Assembly: GCF_001190925.1 (NCBI RefSeq)
Contig: NZ_CP011072.1
Coordinates: 124,001-188,000, forward strand
Source: Azoarcus sp. CIB
GTDB taxonomy: Bacteria > Pseudomonadota > Gammaproteobacteria > Burkholderiales > Rhodocyclaceae
DNA length: 64,000 nt
Reading direction: 5' to 3'
Made by a program: the position numbers and the translations under genes. The notes beneath the pieces are model-generated. The model had not been told where the DNA came from and ran no database searches. It worked only from the letters and a program-made list of their open reading frames with translations. Positions 28,393 to 37,733 of the stretch are shown one piece after another (position 1 is the stretch's first letter; the number at the start of each line of letters is the position of its first letter).

Positions 28393-30468
28393 ATGACTGC
28401 GACTGTACTCACTACCGGCGTCAGCGGGAACGACGCGCTGCGCTACCTCCACGAAGCATTGAAGCACCGCAGCCAAGCGGATATCGCGCGGCATCTCGGC
28501 AAAGATGTCCGCACCGTGCGGCGCTGGGTCGCGGAGCAGACAATTCCGGCGCACTACGGCTATGCGCTGCAGGCGCTGCTGCCGTTCGCGCCCCCGGTCC
28601 GCCACCAGTCTGCGTTCACGTTCATCGATCTGTTCGCCGGCGTTGGCGGGATTCGTTCAGCGTTCGAGGGCATCGGCGGGTGCTGCGTGTTCACCAGCGA
28701 ATGGGACGAATATGCGCAGAAGACCTATGCGGAAAACTATCGCGACGGTCACGTCATCCACGGCGACATCACGAAGATTCCCCCCGAGGATGTGCCGGAT
28801 CATGACGTGCTCCTCGCAGGTTTTCCCTGCCAGCCGTTCTCGATCGCCGGCGTCTCGAAGAAGAATGCCTTGGGCCGTGCCCACGGGTTCGCCTGCGAGA
28901 CGCAGGGCACACTGTTCTTCAATATCTGCACCATCCTTGAAACCAAGCGCCCGCGCGCGTTTCTGCTTGAAAACGTCAAGAACCTGATGTCCCACGACAA
29001 GGGGCGCACCTGGGACGTAATCAAGCGCTCGCTGGATGACCTTGGCTACGACATCTCGCCGAAGGTCGTCGATGGTGCCCATTTCGTTCCGCAGCACCGT
29101 GAACGCATTCTCATCGTCGGATTCCGGAAGGAGGACCGCATCGCATTCGATTGGGACGCCCTGCCGATGCCACCGAAAGGCGTGCACAAGCTCCGCGATG
29201 TCCTGCATCGTAGCGATGGGACCGAGCCCGTACTCGAATGGGACGGCGACAGATTCTTCGATCATGCCGCGTACAAGGTTCAGGATAGATACACCCTGAC
29301 GCCCAAACTGTGGCGATATCTGCAGGACTATGCCGAGAAGCACCGTGCCAAGGGTAATGGCTTCGGTTTCGGTCTGGTGTTTCCGGACAGCGTGACGCGC
29401 ACGCTGTCGGCCCGGTACTACAAGGACGGCTCGGAGATCCTCGTCTATCAGGGCGAAAACATGAACCCCCGGCGGCTCACGCCGCGCGAGTGCGCGCGGC
29501 TGATGGGGTTTCCGGATACGTTCAGGATTCCGGTGTCGGATAGTCAAGCGTACCGCTTGCTATCACATGCCGCGGTCGTACCAATGACGTCGTGGGCGGC
29601 TAAACTCATGGGTTCCAATCTTCCCGTACGAGACGGCGAATCGGCGCAGGTGCCTGTGGCCGTGCCAAAGGACATCATGAGAAATGGTCGTTGGACTGGG
29701 GAGCAACTCAAGCTCGCCTTTCATCTTTATTGCCAACTCCCATTCGGGAAACTGCATTATCGAAATCCCGAGATTGCCGAATTGGCTGAGCTGATTGGGC
29801 GTACGCCATCGGCCGTCGCAATGAAGCTCGTCAATTTCGCGAGCCTCGATCCGGCAATCACGCGCAGCGGGCGCAAGGGCCTTGGCAATGCGTCGAGCGC
29901 AGATCGCGAAATCTGGGACCAATTCCATGCCGATTGGGAGGGGCTCGCGTTGGAGTGCACGCGCCTGCGCGAGGCAATTCGCCTAGATCACGGCAAAGCC
30001 ATCACGACCGTTAGCAGCGATATCGAGCTGGAGGAAATAGCCGATTTCACCGGGGAAACCAGGCGAGTCATTGTCGAGCAGCGTATCAAGCAAGACTTCT
30101 TCCGCAGAGCGGTATTGAGCAGCTATCGGGGAAGATGTTGCATGTCGCATCTTGCGGAGCCGCGATTGTTGATCGCGAGCCACATCGTTCCGTGGAGCCA
30201 GGACAGGGCGAACCGTTTGAACCCGAGTAATGGGTTGTGTCTTTCCGCGATACACGACAAGGCGTTTGATCAAGGGTTGCTCACGCTGTCAGACGACTTC
30301 CGGGTCGTGGTGTCCGATGAACTAAAACGGCGCAATGAGCCGTTCCTTAATCAATTCATCATCCCGCTCGATGGACGGCCAATCGAGTTACCCGAACGCT
30401 TCACTCCGGATCTGGCGTTCGTGCGTCGTCACCAGTCGGATGTTTTTGTCGATAGCCAACGGAGATGA
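28393..30468 (+). CDS. Dcm-type DNA (cytosine-5) methyltransferase fused to HNH endonuclease
   Basis: The 691-residue protein joins two enzymes. Residues 1-70 contain a helix-turn-helix-like segment (QADIARHLGKDVRTVRRW). Residues 75-400 are a C5-methyltransferase close to E. coli Dcm, with motif I FIDLFAGVGG (77), motif IV GFPCQPFS (catalytic Cys146), motif VI ENVK (Glu193), QHRERI and a Dcm-like target-recognition stretch (SVTRTLSARYYKDGSEI). CCWGG-type specificity is therefore plausible but inferred. Motif X, normally with GNSV, reads RLLSHAAVVP at 387-396. From about 427 an HNH nuclease follows (RWTGEQLKLAFHLYCQLPFG), with His597 (ASHIVPW), Asn613 and His621 at normal spacing. An in-frame ATG at 29677 could also yield the nuclease alone. 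Confidence 0.88.
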   Translation: MTATVLTTGVSGNDALRYLHEALKHRSQADIARHLGKDVRTVRRWVAEQTIPAHYGYALQALLPFAPPVRHQSAFTFIDLFAGVGGIRSAFEGIGGCCVFTSEWDEYAQKTYAENYRDGHVIHGDITKIPPEDVPDHDVLLAGFPCQPFSIAGVSKKNALGRAHGFACETQGTLFFNICTILETKRPRAFLLENVKNLMSHDKGRTWDVIKRSLDDLGYDISPKVVDGAHFVPQHRERILIVGFRKEDRIAFDWDALPMPPKGVHKLRDVLHRSDGTEPVLEWDGDRFFDHAAYKVQDRYTLTPKLWRYLQDYAEKHRAKGNGFGFGLVFPDSVTRTLSARYYKDGSEILVYQGENMNPRRLTPRECARLMGFPDTFRIPVSDSQAYRLLSHAAVVPMTSWAAKLMGSNLPVRDGESAQVPVAVPKDIMRNGRWTGEQLKLAFHLYCQLPFGKLHYRNPEIAELAELIGRTPSAVAMKLVNFASLDPAITRSGRKGLGNASSADREIWDQFHADWEGLALECTRLREAIRLDHGKAITTVSSDIELEEIADFTGETRRVIVEQRIKQDFFRRAVLSSYRGRCCMSHLAEPRLLIASHIVPWSQDRANRLNPSNGLCLSAIHDKAFDQGLLTLSDDFRVVVSDELKRRNEPFLNQFIIPLDGRPIELPERFTPDLAFVRRHQSDVFVDSQRR

Positions 30469-30471
30469 GCC

Positions 30472-30846
30472 ATGAATGCATCCGATTTTTCGGTATTCGA
30501 GTATTTGTACCGCGACAGCGGGAACTACAAGTCTTGGGGGGAGCTTCTCCTCAGGGGCTGTCTTACGGATGACGAAATTGAGAAGATGCGCGAAAAATTT
30601 TCTGCCAAGGAATACTTTATTGCCGAGCAGATTGGCGTTCCCTCCGTTGCCGAGCAGTTGTGGGGAGCGGATGGCTCGCCGAACGAATCCGATCACACAT
30701 GGCACGAATTCAGTGCAGTACGTGACGCCACCGATCAAGACGTGAACACCTTGCCCGTGTGGGGGGACGCCAAGACGCTCTTATTGAGGATCTTGAGTGT
30801 CAAGCAATGGGATGAAACTCAGTCATGTAACTGGTCTCGCCATTAG
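30472..30846 (+). CDS. Small protein of unknown function downstream of the methyltransferase-HNH gene
   Basis: The 124-residue acidic protein starts three bases after the fusion gene stop, with GGAGATGAGCC as ribosome site, so it is co-transcribed. No signal peptide or membrane segment is seen. The sequence (SVFEYLYRDSGNYKSWGE, then DDEIEKMREKFSAKEYFIAEQIG) is helical and has a Trp-rich C-terminal half. I do not recognise the family. Its placement suggests an accessory to the restriction-modification unit. Confidence 0.7.
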   Translation: MNASDFSVFEYLYRDSGNYKSWGELLLRGCLTDDEIEKMREKFSAKEYFIAEQIGVPSVAEQLWGADGSPNESDHTWHEFSAVRDATDQDVNTLPVWGDAKTLLLRILSVKQWDETQSCNWSRH

Positions 30847-31132
30847 CATCTGGCGGTCAGGTCGGCACTCTACGTCGCATATGCGATGAACTCTGTTCAG
30901 CGGCACTTTGGAGGGGGCTAGAAATGACAATGCCGTCCCGAGGCGCCCGTCGCCCCATGAGCATCAGGCTCTATGCGGCTTGCGGCGAAAGCCCGCTTGA
31001 TTCGCCGCAAATACTGCGGTGAATAGTTGTCACTGCGCCGAAAAGCACCGACCACGCCTTGAGCGATCTGCTTCTTGCCCGAGAAAGATCCCCGGGCAAG
31101 CGTCTCCATGCGCGCTTACCCGGGTCCATCTA

Positions 31133-32233
31133 TCAGATGCTCGGGCGGTAATTCGCCAGCCAGTGAGCATAGGGGGCCGGCAGCACCCAGGACGGCTTCT
31201 CTTCCTTCAGCTGCAAGGCTGCGTGGTAGCTCCAGTGCGGATTGGCGAGATGTGCGCGGCCGATCATCACGAGATCCATCTGCTGGTCGGCAACGACGCG
31301 GTTGGCCGTGGCCGGCGCGTCGATGCCCCAGGACGAGGCGACGGGCAGTTCGGCCTCGCGGCGGACCCGTTCGGCAATCGGTGCGAGGAAGGCCGGGCCC
31401 CACGGGATCTGCGCGTCGGGTGTGGAAAAGCCGACGCTGACGTTGAGCAGGTCGAGGCCGCTGCGGCGGAAGGCGCGGGTCAGTTCGATGGATTCCGTCA
31501 GCGTCTCTTCGTCCCGGCCATCGTATTCGATGACGCCGAAGCGGACCGTCAGGGGCAGGCGCTCCGGCCACACCTCGCGGACGGCGGCCAGGGTTTCGAG
31601 CAGGAAGCGGCTGCGTCCGGCATAGTCGCCGCCGTACTGATCGGTCCGCTGATTGGCATGGACGGAGAAGAAGCTTTGCGCCAGGTAGCCGTGGGCGAAG
31701 TGTAGTTCGAGCCACTCGAAGCCGGCATCCCGCGCGCGGCGCGCGGCCGCGACGAAATCGTTTCTGACGCGGGCGATGTCGTCCACGGTCATCGCGCGCG
31801 GCACTTTCGGCAGGTGGGCGCCAAATGCCACCGCGGACGGGGCCAGCGGCGTCCACGCCCGGGTGTCGCCATCGGGGATGTGGTCGTCACCTTCCCACGG
31901 GCGATTCGCGCTCGCCTTGCGGCCCGCGTGTCCGATCTGGATGCCGGGAACGGCGCCGCCGGCCTTGATCGCGGCCGCGATGCGGGCGAGGCCCTGCGCC
32001 TGCTCGTCGTTCCAGAGACCGAGGCAGGCCGGGGTGATGCGCCCTTCCGGCGCCACCGCGGTCGCCTCGACGATGACGAGGCCGGCGCCGCCGCGTCCCA
32101 GGCTCGCGTAATGGCCCCAGTGCCAGTCGTTGCTGACGCCGTCCGCGGCGCTGTACTGGCACATGGGCGGGATGGCGATGCGGTTGCGCAGGGTGACGTC
32201 TTTCAGTTTGAAGCTGCTGAACAATGCGGACAA
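31133..32233 (-). CDS. NADH:flavin oxidoreductase, Old Yellow Enzyme family (YqjM-like)
   Basis: The 366-residue FMN enzyme would reduce activated C=C bonds (enones, xenobiotics) with NAD(P)H. A TTG start at 32233 is chosen: GGAGG lies eight bases upstream and homologues begin LSALFSSFKLKD. The longer ATG frame runs into insertion-sequence DNA. Markers include RNRIAIPPMCQYSA, WHWGHYASLGRGGAGL, the His pair in QIGHAGRKAS, the proton-donor Tyr region HFAHGYLAQSF, QYGGDYAGRSRFL, and FMN-phosphate binding at DLVMIGRAHLANP. The YqjM-type subclass is indicated by the Cys in PPMCQYS. Confidence 0.93.
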   Translation of the reverse strand: MSALFSSFKLKDVTLRNRIAIPPMCQYSAADGVSNDWHWGHYASLGRGGAGLVIVEATAVAPEGRITPACLGLWNDEQAQGLARIAAAIKAGGAVPGIQIGHAGRKASANRPWEGDDHIPDGDTRAWTPLAPSAVAFGAHLPKVPRAMTVDDIARVRNDFVAAARRARDAGFEWLELHFAHGYLAQSFFSVHANQRTDQYGGDYAGRSRFLLETLAAVREVWPERLPLTVRFGVIEYDGRDEETLTESIELTRAFRRSGLDLLNVSVGFSTPDAQIPWGPAFLAPIAERVRREAELPVASSWGIDAPATANRVVADQQMDLVMIGRAHLANPHWSYHAALQLKEEKPSWVLPAPYAHWLANYRPSI

Positions 32234-32339
32234 GGTGCTGACCTCCGGAAATGGCGGACCGCATGCACGGCAATGCATGTCGGCGGTGGACTCGGACTGG
32301 ATGGAATCGTAAATCATTGGCCGACGATGGTGGCGGCTG

Positions 32340-32471
32340 CCCCGTTCCACAGTCTGCTCCTTGAACTCGGCGGTGTACTCCTGCTTCGGGATGTGTTTCA
32401 CGTCATTCTTCCCGTCGTTGCGTCGATCGGATGACGACTACGGTGGAAGACGAAATTCGTGGGGCAGGTCA
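32340..32471 (-). mobile_element. Left-end remnant of an IS3-type insertion sequence
   Basis: On the minus strand TGACCTGCCCC (complement of 32461-32471) resembles the terminal repeat of IS3-family elements. About 60 bases further, an ATG at 32401 opens MKHIPKQEYTAEFKEQTVE, the usual N-terminus of an orfA transposase. Similarity ends after about 20 codons, where sequence upstream of the Old Yellow Enzyme gene begins. The rest of the element is missing. The flanking parts of 32234-32576 show no other gene. Confidence 0.65.
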
Positions 32472-32576
32472 CTGTCGACGCACCTCCATGTTCCGCCGAC
32501 TTTGCCGGCATATGCCGTTGATCTCGTTACATCCGGATAGAATTGATCGGATCGATTCCCGCCAAATCATTTGCTC

Positions 32577-35500
32577 ATGGCCGTTCCGCCCGCTGCGCCC
32601 CGTGCGCGGTGCCTGTGCCTCGACATTGAAACCGCCCGCCAGGACCGCTTGGTCCTGCGCGAGCTGGGCATGTTTCGCCCCGATCTCGATGCGCGGCTGA
32701 GGCTCCCGGGCAAGGCGCCGGATCTGGTGCCGCGGCTGGATGCGTTGACCGAAGGGGCCGCCTTCGTCCTCGGCCACAACGTCGTCGCCTTCGACCAGCC
32801 GGCGCTGGCGGCGCTGCATCCCGAGCTCGCGCTGCACCGCCTGCCGCTGATCGACACGCTCGAACTCTCGCCCGTCGCTTTTCCGCAGAACCCGTATCAC
32901 CGGCTGGTGAAGGACTACAAGCTGTGCAGGACGACGCGCAACGATCCGGTGCGCGATGCGGAGCTCGCCTACGCGCTGTTCGTCGACCAGAGCGAAGCCT
33001 TGCAGCAGCGCGTCGCCGACCATCCGGACGAGGCGTTGTGCCTGCATTACCTGCTCGCGCCGGAGAACGGCAAGGGCGTGGCGAACTTCTTCGCGACCTT
33101 GCGTCGCGCGCTGCGGCCATCGCTCGCGGAAACTGCGGCGGCATGGCGGCGCGTGACCGCTGGCAAGGGCTGCATCACCGGGCAGCGCTGGGTGCTCGAT
33201 CACTGCCTGGCCGATCCCGCGTGGCACAAACCGTTGGCGTATGCGCTGGCGTGGCTGCGCGTCGCGGGCGGCAATTCGGTGCTGCCGCCGTGGGTGAGCC
33301 TGAGTTTCCCGAAGACGCGCGAGGTGATTGCGGCCCTGCGCGACGTGCCCTGCCCGGACCTGGCCTGCGCGTGGTGCCGCGACCAGCACGACCTCGACAC
33401 CGTGCTGCCGCGCTACTTCCCCGGCATCACGCGCTTCCGCAGTACGCCGACCACCGCGGACGGCCGCTCGCTGCAGCAGGCGATCGTCGAGAACGGCTTC
33501 GCCGGCCGCCCGACGCTCGCGATTCTGCCGACCGGCGGTGGCAAGTCGCTGTGCTTCCAGCTTCCCGCGCTGGCGCGCTATTACCGCAACGGCAGCCTGA
33601 CGGTGGTGATCTCGCCGCTGCAGTCGCTGATGAAGGACCAGGTCGACAACTTGGAGGCGCGCGGCATCACCTGCGCGGGCTACCTCAACAGCCTGCTCAA
33701 CCCGATGGAACGGCGGGTGATGCTCGACAAGCTGCGCCTGGGTGATCTCGGTCTGATTTTTGTCGCGCCGGAGCAGTTCCGCAGCACCGCCTTCGCCAAT
33801 GCGCTGATGCATCGCGAGATCGGTGCGTGGGTGTTCGACGAGGCGCACTGCCTGTCGAAGTGGGGCCACGACTTCCGGCCGGACTACCTCTACGTGTCGC
33901 GCTTCATCAAAGCACGCCAGAAGGACAAACCCTCGCCAGTGTTCGGCTTCACCGCGACCGCCAAGCCGGATGTGGTCGACGACATCTGCGCGCACTTCGA
34001 GAAGCGCCTCGGCGTCGTGCTCGACCGCCTCGAAGGCGGAGTGAGCCGCGAGAATCTGAGCTACGAGGTCAGGACGGTGCCGGCGCAGGCGAAGTACGCC
34101 GAGACCTTGCGCCTGCTGCAGGACGCCCTGCGCGAGGAGGGCGGTGCGATCGTGTTCTGCGCGCGGCAGAAGACGGTCGAGGAGGTCGCGGAATTCCTGA
34201 AGAATGCCGGCCTCGACTGCGGTTACTTCCACGGCGGCATGCTCCCGGCGAACAAGCGCGCGGTGCAGGAAGCCTTTCTTGCCGGCACGCTACGCGTCAT
34301 CGCTGCGACCAACGCCTTCGGCATGGGCGTCGACAAGCCCGACGTGCGGCTCGTGATCCACCTCGACACGCCCGGTTCGCTGGAGAACTACCTGCAGGAA
34401 GCCGGCCGCGCCGGGCGCGATCAGGCGCCGGCGCGCTGCATCCTGCTCTACGACGACGCCGACCTCGACGTCCAGTTCCGCCTGCTCAGGAACTCGCGCC
34501 TCACGCAGCACGACATCGGCGCCATCCTCAAGGCGCTGCGCGCGATCGAGCGCAAGGACCGCAGCGAGGGCAAGGTCGTCGTCACCAGCGGCGAGATCCT
34601 GCTCGAAATCCCCGACGCGCACCGCATCGATCCCGACGCCAGCGACGCCGACACCAAGGTGCGCATCGCGGTGGCCTGGCTCGAGGAAGCGCGCCTGCTC
34701 GAACGCCACGAAAATCACACGCGCGTCTTCCCCGGCAGCCTGCTCGTCGCGACCGAGGAAGAGGCGCGCGCGCTCCTGCACAGGAAGCTCGGGCCGGACG
34801 CGGACGTCGAGCCCTACGTGCGCATCCTCACCATCCTGATCCAGGCCGAGGACGACGAGGGCCTGTCGACCGACGAGCTGATGCTCGCGACCGGCAAGGA
34901 CTCGCGCACGCTGCAGCACATGCTGCGCGAACTCGACCGCTGGAAGCTGCTGTCGAACGACACCGAGATCGGCGTCACTTTCTATCGCGATCCTGACACC
35001 GCGCAGCGCATCGACGAGCTCGCGCGCATCGAGGACGCCCTGCTGAAGAACCTGCGCGAAGAGGCGCCCGACGCCGACCAGGAAGGCTGGCAGATCCTCA
35101 ATGTGCGCCGCCTATGCGACACCTTGCGGCGCGACGCGCAGGTCGATTTCGACCCGGACAAGCTCACCCGCCTGCTCAAATCGTTCGCCGAACCTTTCGG
35201 GCAAGGCGCGACCCATCGCGGCTTCTTCGCGTTGCGCCCGCAGACCGCGGACAGCCGCTATCTGAAGGTGCTGCGCAACTGGCAGGACATCGAGACGATC
35301 CGCGAACGGCGCATGCGCCTCGCCCGTGCGCTGGTGCAGGAATTCCAGCGCCGCCGCCAGGGCAACACGCTGCTCGTCACCTGCAAGCAGGGCGAGCTCG
35401 AAGCCGCGCTGCAGGCCGACACGACGCTCGCCGACCTCGAAATCGACAAATGGGATGTCGCCCTCTCCGCGGCGCTGCTCTACCTCGACGCCAACGAGGT

Positions 35501-37733
35501 GCTGCATCTCGCGCGCGGCAAGGCGGTGTTCCGCTCCGCGATGAGCATCGAACTCAACGCCGAGGCGCGCCGCCGCCAATTCAAGAAGTCCGACTACGCC
35601 GAACTCGCGCTGCACTACAAGGACAAGATCGTCCAGGTGCACGTGATGGCCGAGTACGCCAAGCTCTCGATCCGCAAGATCCAGGCGGCGATGGCCTTCA
35701 TCGTCGACTACTTCAGCCTCGACCGCGCCGAGTTCGTGCGCCGCTACTTCGCCGGGCGCAAGGACGTGCTCGAGATGGCGACCACCGAGGCCGCGCACCG
35801 CAGAATCCTCACCGACCTCGCCAACCCGGAGCAGCAGGCCATCGTCGCCGCACCCCTCGAAGGCAACCACCTCGTGCTCGCCGGCCCGGGCGCCGGCAAG
35901 ACGCGTGTGATCGTGCATCGCGTCGCCTGGCTGCTGCGCGAATGCATGGTGCTGCCCGAAGCCATCATGGTCCTCGCCTACAACCGCTCCGCCGCCAACG
36001 AAATCCGCCGGCGCCTGTGGGCGCTGGTCGGCGCGGACGCGGCCGGCGTCGCGGTGCAGACGCTGCATGGGCTGGCGATGCGCCTCACCGGCACCAGCTA
36101 CGCCGTCGCGATCGAGCGCGGCGAGGCGGTCGACTTCGGCGAGGTGATCCGCCAGGCCACCCGGCGCCTGCGCGCCGCCGAGCAGGACCCGAGCGTGAAC
36201 GACGGTGTTGGCCCCTCCATCCTGCGCGACCGCCTGCTCTCCGGCCTGCGCTTCCTGCTGGTCGACGAGTACCAGGACATCAACGGCGACCACTACGAGC
36301 TCATCAGCGCGGTGGCCGGCCGCACGCTGCAGACCGAGGAAGACCGCGTCTCGCTGATGGTGGTCGGCGACGACGACCAGAACATCTACGCCTTCGACGG
36401 CGCGAGCGTGCGCTACATCCGCCAGTTCGAAACCGACTACGCCGCGCGCCGCTACGCGCTGATCGAGAACTACCGTTCGACGAAACACATCATCCACTGC
36501 GCCAACCGCGTCATCGAACGCGCGCGCGAGCGCATGAAGGCGGGACAGGCGATCCGCGTGAACCACGCCCGCCGCGACCAGCCCGACGGCGGCGAGCACG
36601 CCGCGCTCGACCCGCTCACCGAAGGCCGCGTGCATGTCCTCGAAGTGCCGCGCAACCCGCATCAGGAAGTGCAGGTCGCACTCGTCGAACTGCAGCGCCT
36701 CCACGACCTGCTGACGCATCGCGCAACCGGCGCGCCCGGCCAATGGGGCCGCTTCGCCGTCATCGCCCGTCGCTGGGAAGACCTCGAACCGATGGCCGCG
36801 CTGTGCCGCCTGCGCGGCATCCCGGTCCGCCTGCAGCGCGACGCCGGCCAGGTCAGCCTGCACCAGACGCGCGAAGGCAACGCCCTCGTCACCCTCTTGC
36901 GCGGCTCACGCAGCAATGCCCGGCGCCGCCGCGTGCTGGTGCGCGTGGGCGTCCTGTCACGCTGGTTCCGCCGCCGCTTCCACGCCCCGCCCGACGGCCT
37001 CATCGACCACCCCTACCGCGCCGCGCTCGCGCAGTTCATTAGCGACGCTGAATCCGCCGCCCCGGGCCGCGAGCTCGTCGTCGACGACCTCATCGAGTCC
37101 CTGTACGACTTCGGCGCCATCGGCAAACCCCCCGCCGATGCCCGCCCCAACGCGCCGCTGGTCCTGATGACCGCCCACCGTGCCAAGGGCCTGGAATTCG
37201 ACCACGTGCTGGTCCTCGACGGCGGCGGCTGGCAGGGGCGCGGCGATGACGAGCGGCGGTTGTTCTATGTCGCGATGACGCGGGCGCGGAAGTCGCTGAC
37301 GCTTTGCGAGGTGGTCGGAGGGCAGCATCCGTTCGCGCGCGATCTGGAGGGGCTGGTGCTGCGTTCGCGACCGAAGGCGCTGCCGCCGCAGCCGGGCGTT
37401 GTGCATCGCATCTGGTGTGCCGATCCGGAGAAGGTCGTGCTGTCGTGGCCGGGGCGCTTCGCGCCGACTGCTCCGATTCACGGTGCGCTGGCGGCGCTCG
37501 ACGTCGGTAGTCCGCTGGCGCTGCGGCAGCGGAGCGGTGGCCGTCCCGGATGGGAAATCACCGATGCGTCGGGCGTCGCGGTTGGCCGGATGTCGTCTAA
37601 GTTCCGGCCGCCGCAGGGCGAAATCGTTGCAGTGCGGGTGGCAGCGGTGCTGGTGCGCCATGCGAGGGAAGACGAGCAGGGCTTGCAATGTGAGTCGTGG
37701 GAGCTGGTGCTGCCGGAGATCGAGTATGGATAG
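32577..37733 (+). CDS. Exonuclease-RecQ-UvrD fusion helicase
   Basis: The 1718-residue protein has three parts. Residues 10-130 form an RNase-H-fold 3'-5' exonuclease-like domain (LDIET with Asp16 and Glu18, GHNVVAFD with Asp73, RDAELAYALF with Asp127). Residues 290-700 are a RecQ-type superfamily 2 helicase (Walker A PTGGGKS near 316, FDEAHCLSKWGHDFRPDY near 419, FGMGVDKPDVR, QEAGRAGRDQ) with a winged-helix-like region after it. Residues 1080-1600 are a superfamily 1 UvrD-type helicase (PGAGKTRVI near 1101, LLVDEYQDING near 1227, GDDDQNIYAFDGA, TAHRAKGLEFDHVLVLDGG, RRLFYVAMTRARKS). The ATG at 32577 is used. All helicase motifs look intact. The role, repair or defence, is not established; defence is suggested by the surroundings. 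Confidence 0.88.
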   Translation: MAVPPAAPRARCLCLDIETARQDRLVLRELGMFRPDLDARLRLPGKAPDLVPRLDALTEGAAFVLGHNVVAFDQPALAALHPELALHRLPLIDTLELSPVAFPQNPYHRLVKDYKLCRTTRNDPVRDAELAYALFVDQSEALQQRVADHPDEALCLHYLLAPENGKGVANFFATLRRALRPSLAETAAAWRRVTAGKGCITGQRWVLDHCLADPAWHKPLAYALAWLRVAGGNSVLPPWVSLSFPKTREVIAALRDVPCPDLACAWCRDQHDLDTVLPRYFPGITRFRSTPTTADGRSLQQAIVENGFAGRPTLAILPTGGGKSLCFQLPALARYYRNGSLTVVISPLQSLMKDQVDNLEARGITCAGYLNSLLNPMERRVMLDKLRLGDLGLIFVAPEQFRSTAFANALMHREIGAWVFDEAHCLSKWGHDFRPDYLYVSRFIKARQKDKPSPVFGFTATAKPDVVDDICAHFEKRLGVVLDRLEGGVSRENLSYEVRTVPAQAKYAETLRLLQDALREEGGAIVFCARQKTVEEVAEFLKNAGLDCGYFHGGMLPANKRAVQEAFLAGTLRVIAATNAFGMGVDKPDVRLVIHLDTPGSLENYLQEAGRAGRDQAPARCILLYDDADLDVQFRLLRNSRLTQHDIGAILKALRAIERKDRSEGKVVVTSGEILLEIPDAHRIDPDASDADTKVRIAVAWLEEARLLERHENHTRVFPGSLLVATEEEARALLHRKLGPDADVEPYVRILTILIQAEDDEGLSTDELMLATGKDSRTLQHMLRELDRWKLLSNDTEIGVTFYRDPDTAQRIDELARIEDALLKNLREEAPDADQEGWQILNVRRLCDTLRRDAQVDFDPDKLTRLLKSFAEPFGQGATHRGFFALRPQTADSRYLKVLRNWQDIETIRERRMRLARALVQEFQRRRQGNTLLVTCKQGELEAALQADTTLADLEIDKWDVALSAALLYLDANEVLHLARGKAVFRSAMSIELNAEARRRQFKKSDYAELALHYKDKIVQVHVMAEYAKLSIRKIQAAMAFIVDYFSLDRAEFVRRYFAGRKDVLEMATTEAAHRRILTDLANPEQQAIVAAPLEGNHLVLAGPGAGKTRVIVHRVAWLLRECMVLPEAIMVLAYNRSAANEIRRRLWALVGADAAGVAVQTLHGLAMRLTGTSYAVAIERGEAVDFGEVIRQATRRLRAAEQDPSVNDGVGPSILRDRLLSGLRFLLVDEYQDINGDHYELISAVAGRTLQTEEDRVSLMVVGDDDQNIYAFDGASVRYIRQFETDYAARRYALIENYRSTKHIIHCANRVIERARERMKAGQAIRVNHARRDQPDGGEHAALDPLTEGRVHVLEVPRNPHQEVQVALVELQRLHDLLTHRATGAPGQWGRFAVIARRWEDLEPMAALCRLRGIPVRLQRDAGQVSLHQTREGNALVTLLRGSRSNARRRRVLVRVGVLSRWFRRRFHAPPDGLIDHPYRAALAQFISDAESAAPGRELVVDDLIESLYDFGAIGKPPADARPNAPLVLMTAHRAKGLEFDHVLVLDGGGWQGRGDDERRLFYVAMTRARKSLTLCEVVGGQHPFARDLEGLVLRSRPKALPPQPGVVHRIWCADPEKVVLSWPGRFAPTAPIHGALAALDVGSPLALRQRSGGRPGWEITDASGVAVGRMSSKFRPPQGEIVAVRVAAVLVRHAREDEQGLQCESWELVLPEIEYG

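Noticed and set aside
30918-31109. 63-codon minus-strand frame (METLARGSFSGKKQ...) downstream of the Old Yellow Enzyme gene
   Set aside because: No ribosome site or family recognised; it could be a degenerate gene tail but cannot be supported.
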